Shown piece by piece: positions 7,515 through 17,183 of a DNA stretch of 49,795 bases. The notes beneath the pieces were generated by a model that was given only the letters and a program-made list of their open reading frames with translations, searched no databases and had not been told where the DNA came from. The DNA comes from Verrucomicrobiota bacterium (GTDB lineage: Bacteria; Verrucomicrobiota; Verrucomicrobiae; Limisphaerales; UBA11358): positions 1 to 49,795 of the forward strand of contig JACZKP010000121.1 in assembly GCA_014860005.1 (NCBI GenBank). The letters are read 5' to 3'. Position 1 is the stretch's first letter. Every line of letters begins with the position of its first letter. The position numbers and the translations under genes were made by a program.

Positions 7515-10307
7515 TCATTCGCTGCTCGCCGTCTTCAAGTCCAGCGCCACGAAGCGGAGCAGTTCGTCGTTCGACATTTCGGTCAGCAGTTTCTCCGCAC
7601 CGCTATCCGTGCCGAGGACGGATTCGGCCAGCGCCTTCTTCTCGGTAATGAGCGCGTCAATGCGTTCCTCAATGGTGCCGCGGCAGACAAACTTGTGGAC
7701 CAGCACGTTCTTCTTCTGCCCGATGCGGAAGGCGCGGTCGGTCGCCTGGTTCTCCACGGCAGGATTCCACCAGCGATCAAAGTGGATGACGTGGCTGGCG
7801 GCGGTGAGATTTAGGCCCGTACCGCCAGCCTTGAGCGACAGCACAAAAAATGGCGGGCCATCATCGCGCTGAAAATCCGCCACGAGTTGCTGGCGCTGCT
7901 TCACCGCCGTCGAGCCGTGCAACACGAGGCCGGAGCGGCCAAAAATGTCGCGTAGCCGCCCCGCCAACGGTTCGGTCATTTCGCGAAACTGTGTGAAAAT
8001 GAGCACCCTCTCCTGGCGTGAGGCGATTTCCTCGCACAGCTCGGCCAGCCGGAGAAACTTGCCGCTCTCATCTGCGCCAAACGCGCCGTCGTCCAGCCAG
8101 TGACTGGGGTGATTGCAGATTTGTTTGAAGCGCATCAGAAATGCGAGCACCAATCCGCGCCGCTGGATGCCGTCGGAAAGGATTTCGAGTTTCTCGCCGA
8201 GCTCGTGGACGCTTTTTCCGTAGAGGGCAGCCTGGCGTTTGGTGAGGGAACACCACGCGGTCAGTTCGGTTTTGTCCGGCAGATCGGCGATGATGCTCAG
8301 GTCGGTCTTGAGCCGGCGCAGGAGATAGGGACGCACCAGTTGGCGCAACGGGGCGAAGTTCGGCGGCTCGGCGGCTTGCAGGTTCTTGGCGTAACGCGAA
8401 AATTCCGGCGCGCTACCCAGCAAGCCTGGATTCAGAAAATCATAAAGCGACCACAAATCGCCGAGGCGGTTTTCGACCGGTGTGCCGCTCAGGGCGATGC
8501 GGGCGCGGGCGCGCAGCCGTTTGACGGCGCGGGCCTGGCGGGCGCCGGGATTCTTGATGGCCTGTGCTTCATCGAGCACGAGCAGCCGCCACTCGCGCTG
8601 CGCCAGCCAGTCGAGCCGCGCGGCCTGACCGTAGGTGGTGAGTAGCACATCCTTGCCAGCGAGGAACGCATCGGCAGTTTTTGCGTCGCGCCACCCGCCG
8701 CCGGGCGATTCGGACGGATGCGCGAAGCCCGCGCGCAAGGAGGGCGAGAACCGGGCGAGTTCGTTCTTCCAGTTCGCCAGCAACGAAGCGGGCGCGATGA
8801 TAAGGGAGGGAGCATTGGCCGCGTGACGCAGCGGCGCCTCGGCAGAGCGCCGCTGACTGTCTTGCGCTGAGATGGCGGCGTGCTGCCGAGATACCGCTAC
8901 GCCCTTGCCATGCTTCAACCGCAGCAGCAGCGCGATAACCTGAATGGTTTTACCCAGGCCCATGTCATCTGCGAGGCACGCGCCGAGGCCGAGTTGCTGC
9001 AAGTACCAAAGCCATTTTACTCCAGTCGCCTGATAAGGCCGCAACGTCGCGTGGAGGTGCTCGTTCGGATCAAAGCCCGCGTCGGTGTCCGGCTGCCGCA
9101 GTCGTTCCAGCGTTTCACGCAGCCAGCCGCCCGCCACGACTTCGCTCCAGTCCACCGTGGGTGCGGCCGTCTCGTCCGGCGTTTCCGCGCCGAGCTTGAC
9201 GCCAGCCAGCAACCGCATGGCTTCGAGAAAGGACACCCCGTCGCCCGCCGCGTGCCGCGCGACCCGCTTCCAATGATCCAGCACGCTGTTGAGTTTCTCG
9301 CGGTCCACCTCCACCCACTGGCCGCGCAGGGAAACCAGTCCGGAATCGGCAGCCATCAACGCCCGCCATTCCTCCTCCGTCAACTTCTGGCCGTCCAGTG
9401 TGGACTCGACGGAAAAACTGAGCAAGGTATCCACCCCCAAACCGGCGTTGCGCTGCTCGCCGACGCGCACGCTGACTTGCGGACGGGCGCCGCGCCCGTT
9501 CTTCCACCAGTTTGGAATGCGCGTGACGATTCCGCCGGCTTCGAGCGCGGGCACCTCGCGAAGGAACGCGTAGGCTTGCGGGGGTGTCCACGCCTGCGGC
9601 TGGAAAATGCGGCGGCTGTCGAGTTGCTCCCGCACCCAGGCGCTGCCCCCGGCCGCCTGTTGCACGGGTTCGAGGAGCGAGCGGAGAGCAGCTTGATTCT
9701 TCGTGCCGGCGTATTCCTGGAGAGCGCGCGCCAACGGCAGATGCACGGGTTTTTCCTGGGCGGAGAGGCGGTGCGTGTAAGTGGCCATGAAGGCGAACGG
9801 CGTCTCCGGCGAACGCTTGTTTTCCGCGAGATGAAACGTGACCTTGCCGAGTAGATGCAGCGCGGGATTGATTTGCGCCAGCCACGGCTTCAAACCGCCC
9901 GTCGTCCGCGCCTGCTCGCGCGCTTCCGCGTCCAGTTCGCGCCAGAGGCCGGCAAACACCTCCGGCGACGCATACTCCGCCCCGCGCATGGCCGGGATGC
10001 GCAACGTGAGCGCAAAAAACAGGTCGGCGGGCGGAACCGTTTCGGACGCGGCCTGGCCATCCGCCACCGCCGGAGAATGCGCCAAGGCCGCAAGAAATGC
10101 GTCGGCAAACTCGCGCCAGAACATGAACGCCGCCGGCCATCCGCCCTGCATTGCGCGTCGCGCGGCGAGCGTCAGCAGTCCGCGAGCGGAACTTTCGGCA
10201 AACGCCTCGCACCATTCCGTCTCCGCCTGAAACCCGGACGCAATGTCGCCTGCGGCTTCTTCAAGCTGCAGTCGCCCGTGCGGAGAGAGAACCAATTGAT
10301 GCGGCAT
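7515..10307 (-). CDS. SNF2-family DNA-dependent ATPase/helicase
   Basis: 930 residues. The N-terminal half (about 1-410) matches the SNF2-associated region of bacterial SNF2 proteins. The RecA-like motor follows: LRPYQATGVKW (422-432), Walker A DDMGLGKT (447-454), Walker B LDEAQ (578-582), SGTPVENR (607-614), LIFTQF (769-773), KAGGTGLNL (826-834) and the arginine-finger motif QATDRAFRIGQ (854-864). The motor is complete, so ATP-driven DNA translocation is expected. Residues about 466-500, between motif I and motif Ia, are an unusual insertion produced by a GC-rich hairpin in the DNA. The start lies 22 bp after the upstream small gene, so it is likely co-transcribed with the methyltransferase; the SWIM gene follows. 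Confidence 0.93.
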   Translation of the reverse strand: MPHQLVLSPHGRLQLEEAAGDIASGFQAETEWCEAFAESSARGLLTLAARRAMQGGWPAAFMFWREFADAFLAALAHSPAVADGQAASETVPPADLFFALTLRIPAMRGAEYASPEVFAGLWRELDAEAREQARTTGGLKPWLAQINPALHLLGKVTFHLAENKRSPETPFAFMATYTHRLSAQEKPVHLPLARALQEYAGTKNQAALRSLLEPVQQAAGGSAWVREQLDSRRIFQPQAWTPPQAYAFLREVPALEAGGIVTRIPNWWKNGRGARPQVSVRVGEQRNAGLGVDTLLSFSVESTLDGQKLTEEEWRALMAADSGLVSLRGQWVEVDREKLNSVLDHWKRVARHAAGDGVSFLEAMRLLAGVKLGAETPDETAAPTVDWSEVVAGGWLRETLERLRQPDTDAGFDPNEHLHATLRPYQATGVKWLWYLQQLGLGACLADDMGLGKTIQVIALLLRLKHGKGVAVSRQHAAISAQDSQRRSAEAPLRHAANAPSLIIAPASLLANWKNELARFSPSLRAGFAHPSESPGGGWRDAKTADAFLAGKDVLLTTYGQAARLDWLAQREWRLLVLDEAQAIKNPGARQARAVKRLRARARIALSGTPVENRLGDLWSLYDFLNPGLLGSAPEFSRYAKNLQAAEPPNFAPLRQLVRPYLLRRLKTDLSIIADLPDKTELTAWCSLTKRQAALYGKSVHELGEKLEILSDGIQRRGLVLAFLMRFKQICNHPSHWLDDGAFGADESGKFLRLAELCEEIASRQERVLIFTQFREMTEPLAGRLRDIFGRSGLVLHGSTAVKQRQQLVADFQRDDGPPFFVLSLKAGGTGLNLTAASHVIHFDRWWNPAVENQATDRAFRIGQKKNVLVHKFVCRGTIEERIDALITEKKALAESVLGTDSGAEKLLTEMSNDELLRFVALDLKTASSE
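8829..8855. repeat. Hairpin insertion inside the SNF2 gene
   Basis: A perfect 9-bp inverted repeat (cagcggcgc ... gcgccgctg) with a 9-nt loop lies within the SNF2 reading frame, at codons for about residues 485-493. The encoded stretch is Arg/Ser/Ala-rich and fits no SNF2 motif. It falls between helicase motifs I and Ia, at a surface position that tolerates insertions. Confidence 0.7.
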
Positions 10308-10329
10308 GGCAAATCAGGGTGTCGGGGAC

Positions 10330-11004
10330 TCAACGCTGCGCGCGCACTGCTGGCAGAAAAATGTGGAAGATGATGCTCGTCCGTCCACCACTGGTGTGGT
10401 GGGTTTCGCCGTGAGGGCTTCCTTTGGCCATGAGCGCTGACGCCTGAAACTTGGCTTCTCCACGTAAGCACAACTCCTCAGATCTTCTGGCGAGTTGTTT
10501 TTCGACGGCACGTTTGGCGGTCGCGATGTTACCGTCCATGACGAAGGCCAGCATGCCGCTGTAGTTCGGAACGGTGTTGTAGCCGCCGGCGAGCAAGCAG
10601 CCCATGCCGCCATCACCCACGTATTCGTGGACATTTGGACTCGGGACACCGCCATACGGGACATTCAGTCGCTTGGACTCGAACACGAAGTAGGGCCGCT
10701 GTCCCTTGATGTAGTGGTGGCGCAGGTGAATCTCCGCGTCGGTGCGTTCCTTCTCCTTGCCGGTCTTCGGGTCACGAATCTTCGTGTCTTCAGAAATGTG
10801 AAATGGCGGATCCGCCTCGTATCGCGCCTCCTGTGCGGCAATCATCGCCAGTTTCAACAAACCAGTGATTCGCGGCTCAAGCCACGCATCGCGCGGACTC
10901 GGAACATTCGGCCACGCATTTTCCACCAAACTAAAAATCTCGGCGCGGAAATCCGACGGCAGAACATCGCCGAGGAATTTGTGGGTTGCGCCGAGGAATC
11001 TCAT
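10330..11004 (-). CDS. Uncharacterised protein with PD-(D/E)XK nuclease-like residues, coupled to the methyltransferase
   Basis: 224 residues, ATG overlapping the methyltransferase stop as ATGA (11001-11004), which indicates translational coupling. I do not recognise a named family. The arrangement of charged residues fits a PD-(D/E)XK nuclease core: E43 in an early helix (LEPRIT), D89 starting a strand (TDAEIHL), then E109-x-K111 on the next hydrophobic strand (YFVFESKRL). A Gly-rich segment (about 129-149, VGDGGMGCLLAGG) and a FVMDGN strand follow. Its position between a DNA methyltransferase and an SNF2 ATPase suggests it is the DNA-cutting or DNA-binding subunit of a restriction-like system. 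The fold call is inference from pattern only. Confidence 0.6.
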   Translation of the reverse strand: MRFLGATHKFLGDVLPSDFRAEIFSLVENAWPNVPSPRDAWLEPRITGLLKLAMIAAQEARYEADPPFHISEDTKIRDPKTGKEKERTDAEIHLRHHYIKGQRPYFVFESKRLNVPYGGVPSPNVHEYVGDGGMGCLLAGGYNTVPNYSGMLAFVMDGNIATAKRAVEKQLARRSEELCLRGEAKFQASALMAKGSPHGETHHTSGGRTSIIFHIFLPAVRAQR

Positions 11005-14000
11005 GCAGTACGCGGCGCGGGTTCAAACATGGCGGCGAACATCGCGTCGGCGTCGTTGAGGGCGGCGGTGCGCGTCCAGTGCCGGCGGGCGAGGGGCTTG
11101 AGCACGAGCGCGCGGTTCGGCTCGAAGAGGGTGAAGCCGCGCGCGTAGGCGAGTTTGTGGCGCTTGTCGGTGATGGCCTTCTCGATGCCCGCGATGGCCT
11201 CGGCAACTTCGGTCTGCCCTTCGCTTTCGCGGTAGTTCGTCGTGGTCTTGCCTTTCGTGAGAATCAGCAGGCTTAGGCCAAACTTCTCCGCGATGCGGCT
11301 CTGCGCGCTCAGGCTCAGTCCCTTGCCGCGTCCCCAGATGTTGAGCGTCTGGCAAAGCTGTTTGGCGTAGGCAGCCCGCTCATCGGGGCTGGAATCGTCG
11401 AGCGTGGGAATTTCGCCGTCGAGACTGCCGGGCGTGGAACTGGGGATGAAACAGTTCAGCGTGTCCTCGATGAGAATCTTCTCGGTAGCCGTGACGCCGA
11501 AATACTCGAACACCAGCGGCTCGATGTCGCGCTTGGCGGCGGCGACTTCGTCTTCGCGCTCTGTCAGATTGAGCGGGGCTTTGGCGATGCGGGTGTGTGC
11601 TTCATGGACTCTCTTGGCAACGGCCGAGACGATGCGCTCGGCGGCGGCTTGATCGCGGCAATCTTTCGGCAAAGGGAATGGGAGGCGGAGCAATTCGGTG
11701 AAGTGAACCTTGTCGCGCTCCGAACCCCAGTTCGCAGCGGTTTGAAACAGAAAATACTTCGCGAAGGAAGAAGTAACGACGGCGGCGAGAAAACGCAGCA
11801 AGTCGTCGTCGCCTTTCTGTTTGGCAGCGATGGATTGAAGTGCGTGCTCGAAGACTACGGGAAAATCGCAGAAGGCAGCTTTGCCAAACCCTTGGGTCAC
11901 CAAAACCATTGGAGGAGCAAAGAGCTTTTTGTCGGGGCTACGATGAAGCTCAGTGGGCTGCGGGCCGATTGGCGCAGCATCGTCCGGCGTCAGCACAAGG
12001 CTGATCTCATCGCAACGCGCGTCGAGATAGAGTTGAGAATCCTTCCACCACCGAGGAATCGGATCGCCCTTACCGTGATAGGGCTTGAAGCCTTGGCCTT
12101 TCGCCCATCGCTTGGTTTCATCATCAGGGTCTCCAGCAATATCGCCGAGCGAGGGCAGGCGATACAGCCGATGGAGAAACGCCACGTCTCGGCCCGTGCC
12201 CCACAAAGCCTGTTTCCAGACGACGGACGCGCGCTTGTTCTGCGCACCCAGCAGGAGTTCTTGCAGGCGCAAGCCCTTTTGGTCATCGGGCAGCACGGTA
12301 ATGAGTGAGTGACGCGGGTCAGTGCGGTCCACTTTGGGCGTGTCGTAACGGACGACGGCTTGGTCAGCAGGCTTGTGAGGGGTGAACCGTGCGATGACGG
12401 CCGGGCAATCCGCCTCCTCGAAAATCAAGAAGCTGTAGTCGGCAAGCTGCATGACGTGGTCGAGGGAGAACTGCTTCATCCAGCCGGCCTGAAAAGCGTT
12501 CGTCCTCTCGTTCATGAACACCTTCGTCGGCAGCACTAGGCAGGCGCGGCCGTCGGCGCGGAGGTGCGCCGGGACTTTCCACATGAAGCCGTGCGCGCTC
12601 TGGCGTTCGGGGAAAAAGTAGGCGCGACGGGCGGCGGCGGACTTAGGCGCGTCAGCCAGATACGGGTTCTCTTTTGAGTCGAACCAGCGTTCCATCTCGG
12701 CATCACGCTCCTGCCCGCGGCCAATCCACGGTGGATTGCCGATGACCAGATGAAAGTCCGTCGGGAGCGGAAGATTTTCTCTGAAGAAATTCGCTTCCAG
12801 CACGCGCGGCGTTTCGCTGCCCTTGAAATCCTTTCCCGATTCGGCCAGCAACGGCGGCAGCACTTTCTGGTCACTTTTCTCGCGTTCCAGTTCCCGCTTG
12901 AGCTGCCAGATGTCCGCCGGTTCGAGCTGGTCGAACAACGCCAGATACAAACTGAAGCAGGTGATACGGCAGGCGGTGACGTTTAAGTCCACGCCCCAGA
13001 AGTTTTTGCACAAGAGTTCGCGCAAGGCGCGGGCGCGCTCGACGTTGGACTTGCGGGGGTTCTCAAAACGCCACTCCTCGGCCATGCGGTTGAACAGGAT
13101 GACCAAAAAAATCCCCGACCCGACTGACGGGTCGCAACACTTCTTGTCGAGCAGCGTGGGCCAGCCTTCGGTGGCGAGGTCCACGGTGAGTTCGGCCAGA
13201 TGCCGGGGCGTGTAGAACGAGCCAGTCTGGCTTTGCAGCGTCTGGCTTTCATTCCGCAGGAAGCTCTCGTAGATGGCGCTGATGGTCTCGACCGGGATGA
13301 GGCGGAAGTCATAGACCGGAAATCCGAACGACTGCTGCCCGGCGTCCTCGCCATTCAGAAAGTCGCGCAGGACATCCAGGTGGGCTGCGTGGACAGCGCG
13401 GCTTTCGCCTTCCAACTCCTCGCCGAAGAGACTGCCGTTGAAGTCGCCCTTCACGGCTTTGAAAATCTTGAACAGCGTCTCCTTGGCTTGGGTGGGCGAG
13501 CCTTCCTTGAGCATCTCTTGAATGCTCGGCGTCGGGTGGCCGGGCTTGGTCGCGAGGGTCACGCCGGCATCGTGCTTCAGATAGTCGTTGCTCAACACGC
13601 CACGCGCGCGGAGGTAGCAGGTAAACAGCAGCCGACCCAGCACCGCGTGCGCGACGGACGGCTTGAGCGCGTCGTCGCCGGAGCAGAGGCGCTTGCTCGC
13701 AGCGTTGAGGCTGCGGAGCAAGGTGCGGTCAACGCCGTTCTCGGATTGGAAGCTGCCGCGTTTACGAGGCTCAAGGTAGATGCGGCCGGTCTCCACGCGG
13801 CGGATGAAGCCCGTGAGTTCGAGTGCGGACTTGATGTGCGTCAGTGTTTCCACCAAACGCGCATCGTCTTCGGCTTCCGCGATGGGCTTCTGGTCGGGCA
13901 AGGCGAGCGCGGAATAGACGCGGACTTCGGAGGGATCTCGCACCACAAGCAGCGTGGCCGTGCCTTGATTCCACAGCAGGCGGTGAAGCTCCGCCTCGGC

Positions 14001-14222
14001 GGCAGGATTCTTTTTCGCAACGCGCTTGAAATAGACCGTCGGCTTGTTCTCGACGGTCAGGACGGCTTCGAGCCCGAGGCTTCGCCAAGCCCGGCGGATG
14101 AGATGCGCGGAGTTGCGCGCCTGCGGGTCGGCAGTCCACTCCGCTTCAGAGCGATAAAGCACACTGGCGGCAGCATTTCGCAGCCAGCCTTCCGGGAAGA
14201 AGTTGTCTGTGCTTCTGCTCAT
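11001..14222 (-). CDS. Large N6-adenine DNA methyltransferase (Type IIG / Eco57I-like)
   Basis: 1073 residues from ATG 14222; a TTG at 14240 would add six. The catalytic domain lies in the middle: a YTPRHLAE helix, SAM-binding motif I DPSVGSG (about 364-370), GVDLN (about 410) and the adenine-flipping motif IV GNPPW (about 495-499). An N-terminal region of about 240 residues contains a TATLLVVRDPSEVRVYS strand pair seen in large Type IIG-like enzymes. About 500 C-terminal residues would carry target recognition. I see no certain nuclease motif in it. The downstream gene, overlapping by ATGA, may supply that activity. It is the first gene of a four-gene minus-strand unit with SNF2 and SWIM proteins. 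Confidence 0.88.
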   Translation of the reverse strand: MSRSTDNFFPEGWLRNAAASVLYRSEAEWTADPQARNSAHLIRRAWRSLGLEAVLTVENKPTVYFKRVAKKNPAAEAELHRLLWNQGTATLLVVRDPSEVRVYSALALPDQKPIAEAEDDARLVETLTHIKSALELTGFIRRVETGRIYLEPRKRGSFQSENGVDRTLLRSLNAASKRLCSGDDALKPSVAHAVLGRLLFTCYLRARGVLSNDYLKHDAGVTLATKPGHPTPSIQEMLKEGSPTQAKETLFKIFKAVKGDFNGSLFGEELEGESRAVHAAHLDVLRDFLNGEDAGQQSFGFPVYDFRLIPVETISAIYESFLRNESQTLQSQTGSFYTPRHLAELTVDLATEGWPTLLDKKCCDPSVGSGIFLVILFNRMAEEWRFENPRKSNVERARALRELLCKNFWGVDLNVTACRITCFSLYLALFDQLEPADIWQLKRELEREKSDQKVLPPLLAESGKDFKGSETPRVLEANFFRENLPLPTDFHLVIGNPPWIGRGQERDAEMERWFDSKENPYLADAPKSAAARRAYFFPERQSAHGFMWKVPAHLRADGRACLVLPTKVFMNERTNAFQAGWMKQFSLDHVMQLADYSFLIFEEADCPAVIARFTPHKPADQAVVRYDTPKVDRTDPRHSLITVLPDDQKGLRLQELLLGAQNKRASVVWKQALWGTGRDVAFLHRLYRLPSLGDIAGDPDDETKRWAKGQGFKPYHGKGDPIPRWWKDSQLYLDARCDEISLVLTPDDAAPIGPQPTELHRSPDKKLFAPPMVLVTQGFGKAAFCDFPVVFEHALQSIAAKQKGDDDLLRFLAAVVTSSFAKYFLFQTAANWGSERDKVHFTELLRLPFPLPKDCRDQAAAERIVSAVAKRVHEAHTRIAKAPLNLTEREDEVAAAKRDIEPLVFEYFGVTATEKILIEDTLNCFIPSSTPGSLDGEIPTLDDSSPDERAAYAKQLCQTLNIWGRGKGLSLSAQSRIAEKFGLSLLILTKGKTTTNYRESEGQTEVAEAIAGIEKAITDKRHKLAYARGFTLFEPNRALVLKPLARRHWTRTAALNDADAMFAAMFEPAPRTA

Positions 14223-14351
14223 GAAATTGACGCAGCCCAAATTACAGGCCCGGTGCCAGTTGAAAAGCAGTTATTCATGCCGCCAAGGTTACCATGCGGG
14301 GTGAGACAATTACGGGGGTAGGCTCCAGATTCTATCCGAGCGATAAGACCG

Positions 14352-14383
14352 AAAAAGCCGCTCCGGTTTCCCTGAGCGGCTTT
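14352..14383 (-). terminator. Rho-independent terminator of ppdK
   Basis: On the minus strand a stem aaagccgctc / gagcggcttt (arms 14354-14363 and 14374-14383) with a 10-nt loop is followed by a short run of T. It lies 44 bp after the ppdK stop, between ppdK and the methyltransferase unit, so it should insulate the two. Confidence 0.8.
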
Positions 14384-14426
14384 GAATTCAGCCCGCGAAC
14401 TCGCGTTCGCGGCTATCCTGAAGTGA

Positions 14427-17183
14427 TCACTTCTTCTTCGCCTTCTTGGCTGGAGCTTTCGCTTCGTCTTCCAGCGCGGCTTGCGCGGCGGCGAGACGCG
14501 CCACCGGCACGCGGTAAGGCGAGCAACTCACGTAGGTCAGGCCGGCACGGTGGCAGAATTTCACGGAATCGGGGTCGCCGCCGTGTTCACCGCAGATGCC
14601 CAGCTTGATGCCCGGCCGGGTCTGGTTGCCCTTCTCCACGGCGATCTTGATGAGTTGGCCCACACCGGTCTGGTCAATCGTGGCGAAGGGATTCTTTTTC
14701 ACGATTTCCAACTCGGCATACGCCGGCAGGAACGAACCGGAATCATCGCGGCTCATGCCCAAGGCGGTCTGGGTGAGGTCATTCGTGCCAAAGCTGAAGA
14801 ACTCAGCCGTCTGCGCGATTTCGTCCGCGGTGAGAGCGCCGCGCGGGACTTCAATCATCGTCCCGACGAGATAGCTGAGTTTCACTTTTTTCTCAGCCAT
14901 GACCGCTTTGGCGGCGGCATGAACGACGGCAACCTGAAGGTCGAGTTCACGTTTGAACCCGACCAGCGGGATCATGACTTCGGGCTTCACTTTGATGCCC
15001 TTCTTCTGCACCTCGGCGGCGGCTTCAAAGACGGCGCGGGCCTGCATCTCGGAGATTTCGCTATAAACGATCCCCAGACGGCAACCGCGGAAGCCGAGCA
15101 TCGGATTGAACTCGTGGAGCTCCTTCACACGCTGTTTGATCTTCTCAACGGGCACGCCCATTTTCTTCGCCAAGTCCTTCTGCGCGGCGTCCTCGTGCGG
15201 GAGGAACTCATGCAGCGGCGGATCGAGGAAACGGATGGTGGCCGGGTAGCCTTTCAGCGCCTTGAAGATGCCCACGAAGTCCTCCCGCTGGTAAGGCAGG
15301 AGCTTGGCGAGCGCGGCTTTGCGGGCCTCGACAGTGTCTGCCAGGATCATCTCGCGCATGGCGTCAATGCGGTCACCCTCGAAGAACATGTGTTCGGTGC
15401 GCGTGAGGCCAATGCCCGTGGCGCCGAACGCGATGGCGTTCTCGGTTTGCTCGGGCGTGTCCGCGTTGGTGCGAACCTGGAGCTTGGTGACTTTGGAACA
15501 CCAGTTCATCAAGGTGGCATACATGCCGTAAGTTTCGCTCTTCTTGGGATCGAGCGATTTTTCGACGAGCACCTGGACAATTTCCGACGCGGCGGTCGGA
15601 AGCTGGCCCGCATAGACGTTGCCGGCGGTGCCGTTGATGGAGAGGAAATCCCCTTCCTTGAACGTCTGGCCATCCACCGTGAGGGTCTTGGTGGCGTAGT
15701 CAATCTGCAACGCACCCGCGCCGCAAACGCAAACCTTGCCCATCTGGCGCGCGACCAAGGCCGCGTGCGAGCTCACGCCGCCTTTCGCGGTCAGGATGCC
15801 TTCGGAGGCAATCATTCCGCGGAGGTCTTCCGGCGTGGTTTCATTGCGAACGAGCAAAACCTTCTCGCCCTTGGCCGCAGCGGCGTCCGCGCGGTCGGCG
15901 TTGAGATACATCTTGCCGGAGGCGGCACCCGGACCGGCGGGCAAACCCTTGGCGATACAGCGGGCGGCGGCTTCGGCCTTGCGTTCGAACACCGGCGCGA
16001 GGAGTTGATCAAGCTGATCGGCGGGGTTACGGCGAATGGCCGTCTTCCAGTCAATGAGCTTTTCCTTGCACATGTCCATGGAGAACTTGAGCGCCGCCAT
16101 GGCCGTACGCTTGCCATTGCGGGTCTGGAGCATGAACACCTTGCCGTCCTGTATCGTAAACTCGAAGTCCTGCACGTCCTTGAAGTGTTTCTCCAGCGTG
16201 GCGCGGATGTTGTCCAGTTCCTTGTAGGCAGCGGGCATTTCCTTGGCGAGTTGCGCGACGGGTTCAGGCGTGCGCACACCGGCGACAACGTCTTCGCCCT
16301 GGGCATTGATCAGAAATTCGCCGTAGAACTCTTTGACGCCGTTGGCCGGGTTGCGCGTAAACGCGACGCCGGACCCGGAGGTGTCACCGGTGTTGCCATA
16401 AACCATCGCCTGAATGTTGACGGCTGTCCCCCATTCGGAGGGGATGCCATACTTGCGGCGATACACGATGGCTCGGTCGTTCATCCAGGAGCCGAACACG
16501 GCGCCGGTGGCGCCCCAGAGCTGCTTCCAAGGGTCCTGCGGAAATTCCTTGCCGGTGCGCTCTTTGATAAGGGCCTTGAAGCGCGCAACGAGCTCCTGCT
16601 GGTCGGCCGCGGTCAATTCGCTGTCCACGATGTCCGCATGATACTTCTCGTGCTTGAAACTGTGGATGACCACTTCGAACGGCTCGTGATCCTCGTCCTT
16701 GCTCTTTTGGACGCCCATGACGACGTCGCCGTACATCTGGACAAAGCGGCGGTAGCAATCCCAGGCGAAGCGCTCGTTCTGCGTGGCCTTGACCAGCGCC
16801 AGCACCGTGGCGTCGTTGAGGCCAAGATTGAGAATGGTGTCCATCATGCCCGGCATGGAATCGCGCGCGCCGGAACGCACGGAAACGAGCAGCGGCATCG
16901 CGCTCTTGTCGCCGAACTTGGTGCCCATGATTTTCTCGAGGAACGCCATGCCATCGCGGGCTTGCGCCTCGAGGACCTTTGGGTAGGTCCGCTTGTTGTC
17001 GTAGTAGTAGGTGCAAACCTCGGTGGTAATGGTGAAGCCCGGAGGCACGGGCAACCCGATGCGCGACATTTCGGCGAGATTTGCGCCTTTGCCGCCCAGC
17101 AGGGGCTTCATGGAGCCGTTGCCATCGGCCTTCTTGTTACCGAACAAATAAACGTATTTCTGCGATTTCGATGCTTTAGCCAT
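14427..17183 (-). CDS. ppdK: Pyruvate, phosphate dikinase
   Basis: 918 residues. Interconverts pyruvate + ATP + Pi and phosphoenolpyruvate + AMP + PPi in the cytoplasm. The nucleotide-binding domain starts with [12 protein letters not shown] and [10 protein letters not shown]. The mobile phosphohistidine domain has [15 protein letters not shown] with catalytic H473; the residue two before it, normally Thr, is Ser (S471). The TIM-barrel PEP/pyruvate domain contains [21 protein letters not shown] and the terminal [10 protein letters not shown]. The last dozen residues form an Ala/Lys-rich tail. Length is near the usual 870-920. It is monocistronic, ended by a good terminator, and diverges from metH. 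Confidence 0.97.
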   Translation of the reverse strand: MAKASKSQKYVYLFGNKKADGNGSMKPLLGGKGANLAEMSRIGLPVPPGFTITTEVCTYYYDNKRTYPKVLEAQARDGMAFLEKIMGTKFGDKSAMPLLVSVRSGARDSMPGMMDTILNLGLNDATVLALVKATQNERFAWDCYRRFVQMYGDVVMGVQKSKDEDHEPFEVVIHSFKHEKYHADIVDSELTAADQQELVARFKALIKERTGKEFPQDPWKQLWGATGAVFGSWMNDRAIVYRRKYGIPSEWGTAVNIQAMVYGNTGDTSGSGVAFTRNPANGVKEFYGEFLINAQGEDVVAGVRTPEPVAQLAKEMPAAYKELDNIRATLEKHFKDVQDFEFTIQDGKVFMLQTRNGKRTAMAALKFSMDMCKEKLIDWKTAIRRNPADQLDQLLAPVFERKAEAAARCIAKGLPAGPGAASGKMYLNADRADAAAAKGEKVLLVRNETTPEDLRGMIASEGILTAKGGVSSHAALVARQMGKVCVCGAGALQIDYATKTLTVDGQTFKEGDFLSINGTAGNVYAGQLPTAASEIVQVLVEKSLDPKKSETYGMYATLMNWCSKVTKLQVRTNADTPEQTENAIAFGATGIGLTRTEHMFFEGDRIDAMREMILADTVEARKAALAKLLPYQREDFVGIFKALKGYPATIRFLDPPLHEFLPHEDAAQKDLAKKMGVPVEKIKQRVKELHEFNPMLGFRGCRLGIVYSEISEMQARAVFEAAAEVQKKGIKVKPEVMIPLVGFKRELDLQVAVVHAAAKAVMAEKKVKLSYLVGTMIEVPRGALTADEIAQTAEFFSFGTNDLTQTALGMSRDDSGSFLPAYAELEIVKKNPFATIDQTGVGQLIKIAVEKGNQTRPGIKLGICGEHGGDPDSVKFCHRAGLTYVSCSPYRVPVARLAAAQAALEDEAKAPAKKAKKK

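Noticed and set aside
6542..14222. Assignment of the methyltransferase/SNF2 unit to DISARM
   Set aside because: No DrmA helicase, DrmB (DUF1998) or DrmC (PLD nuclease) gene is visible, and the SNF2-associated N-terminus plus SWIM partner fits YwqA/YwqB-like pairs better.
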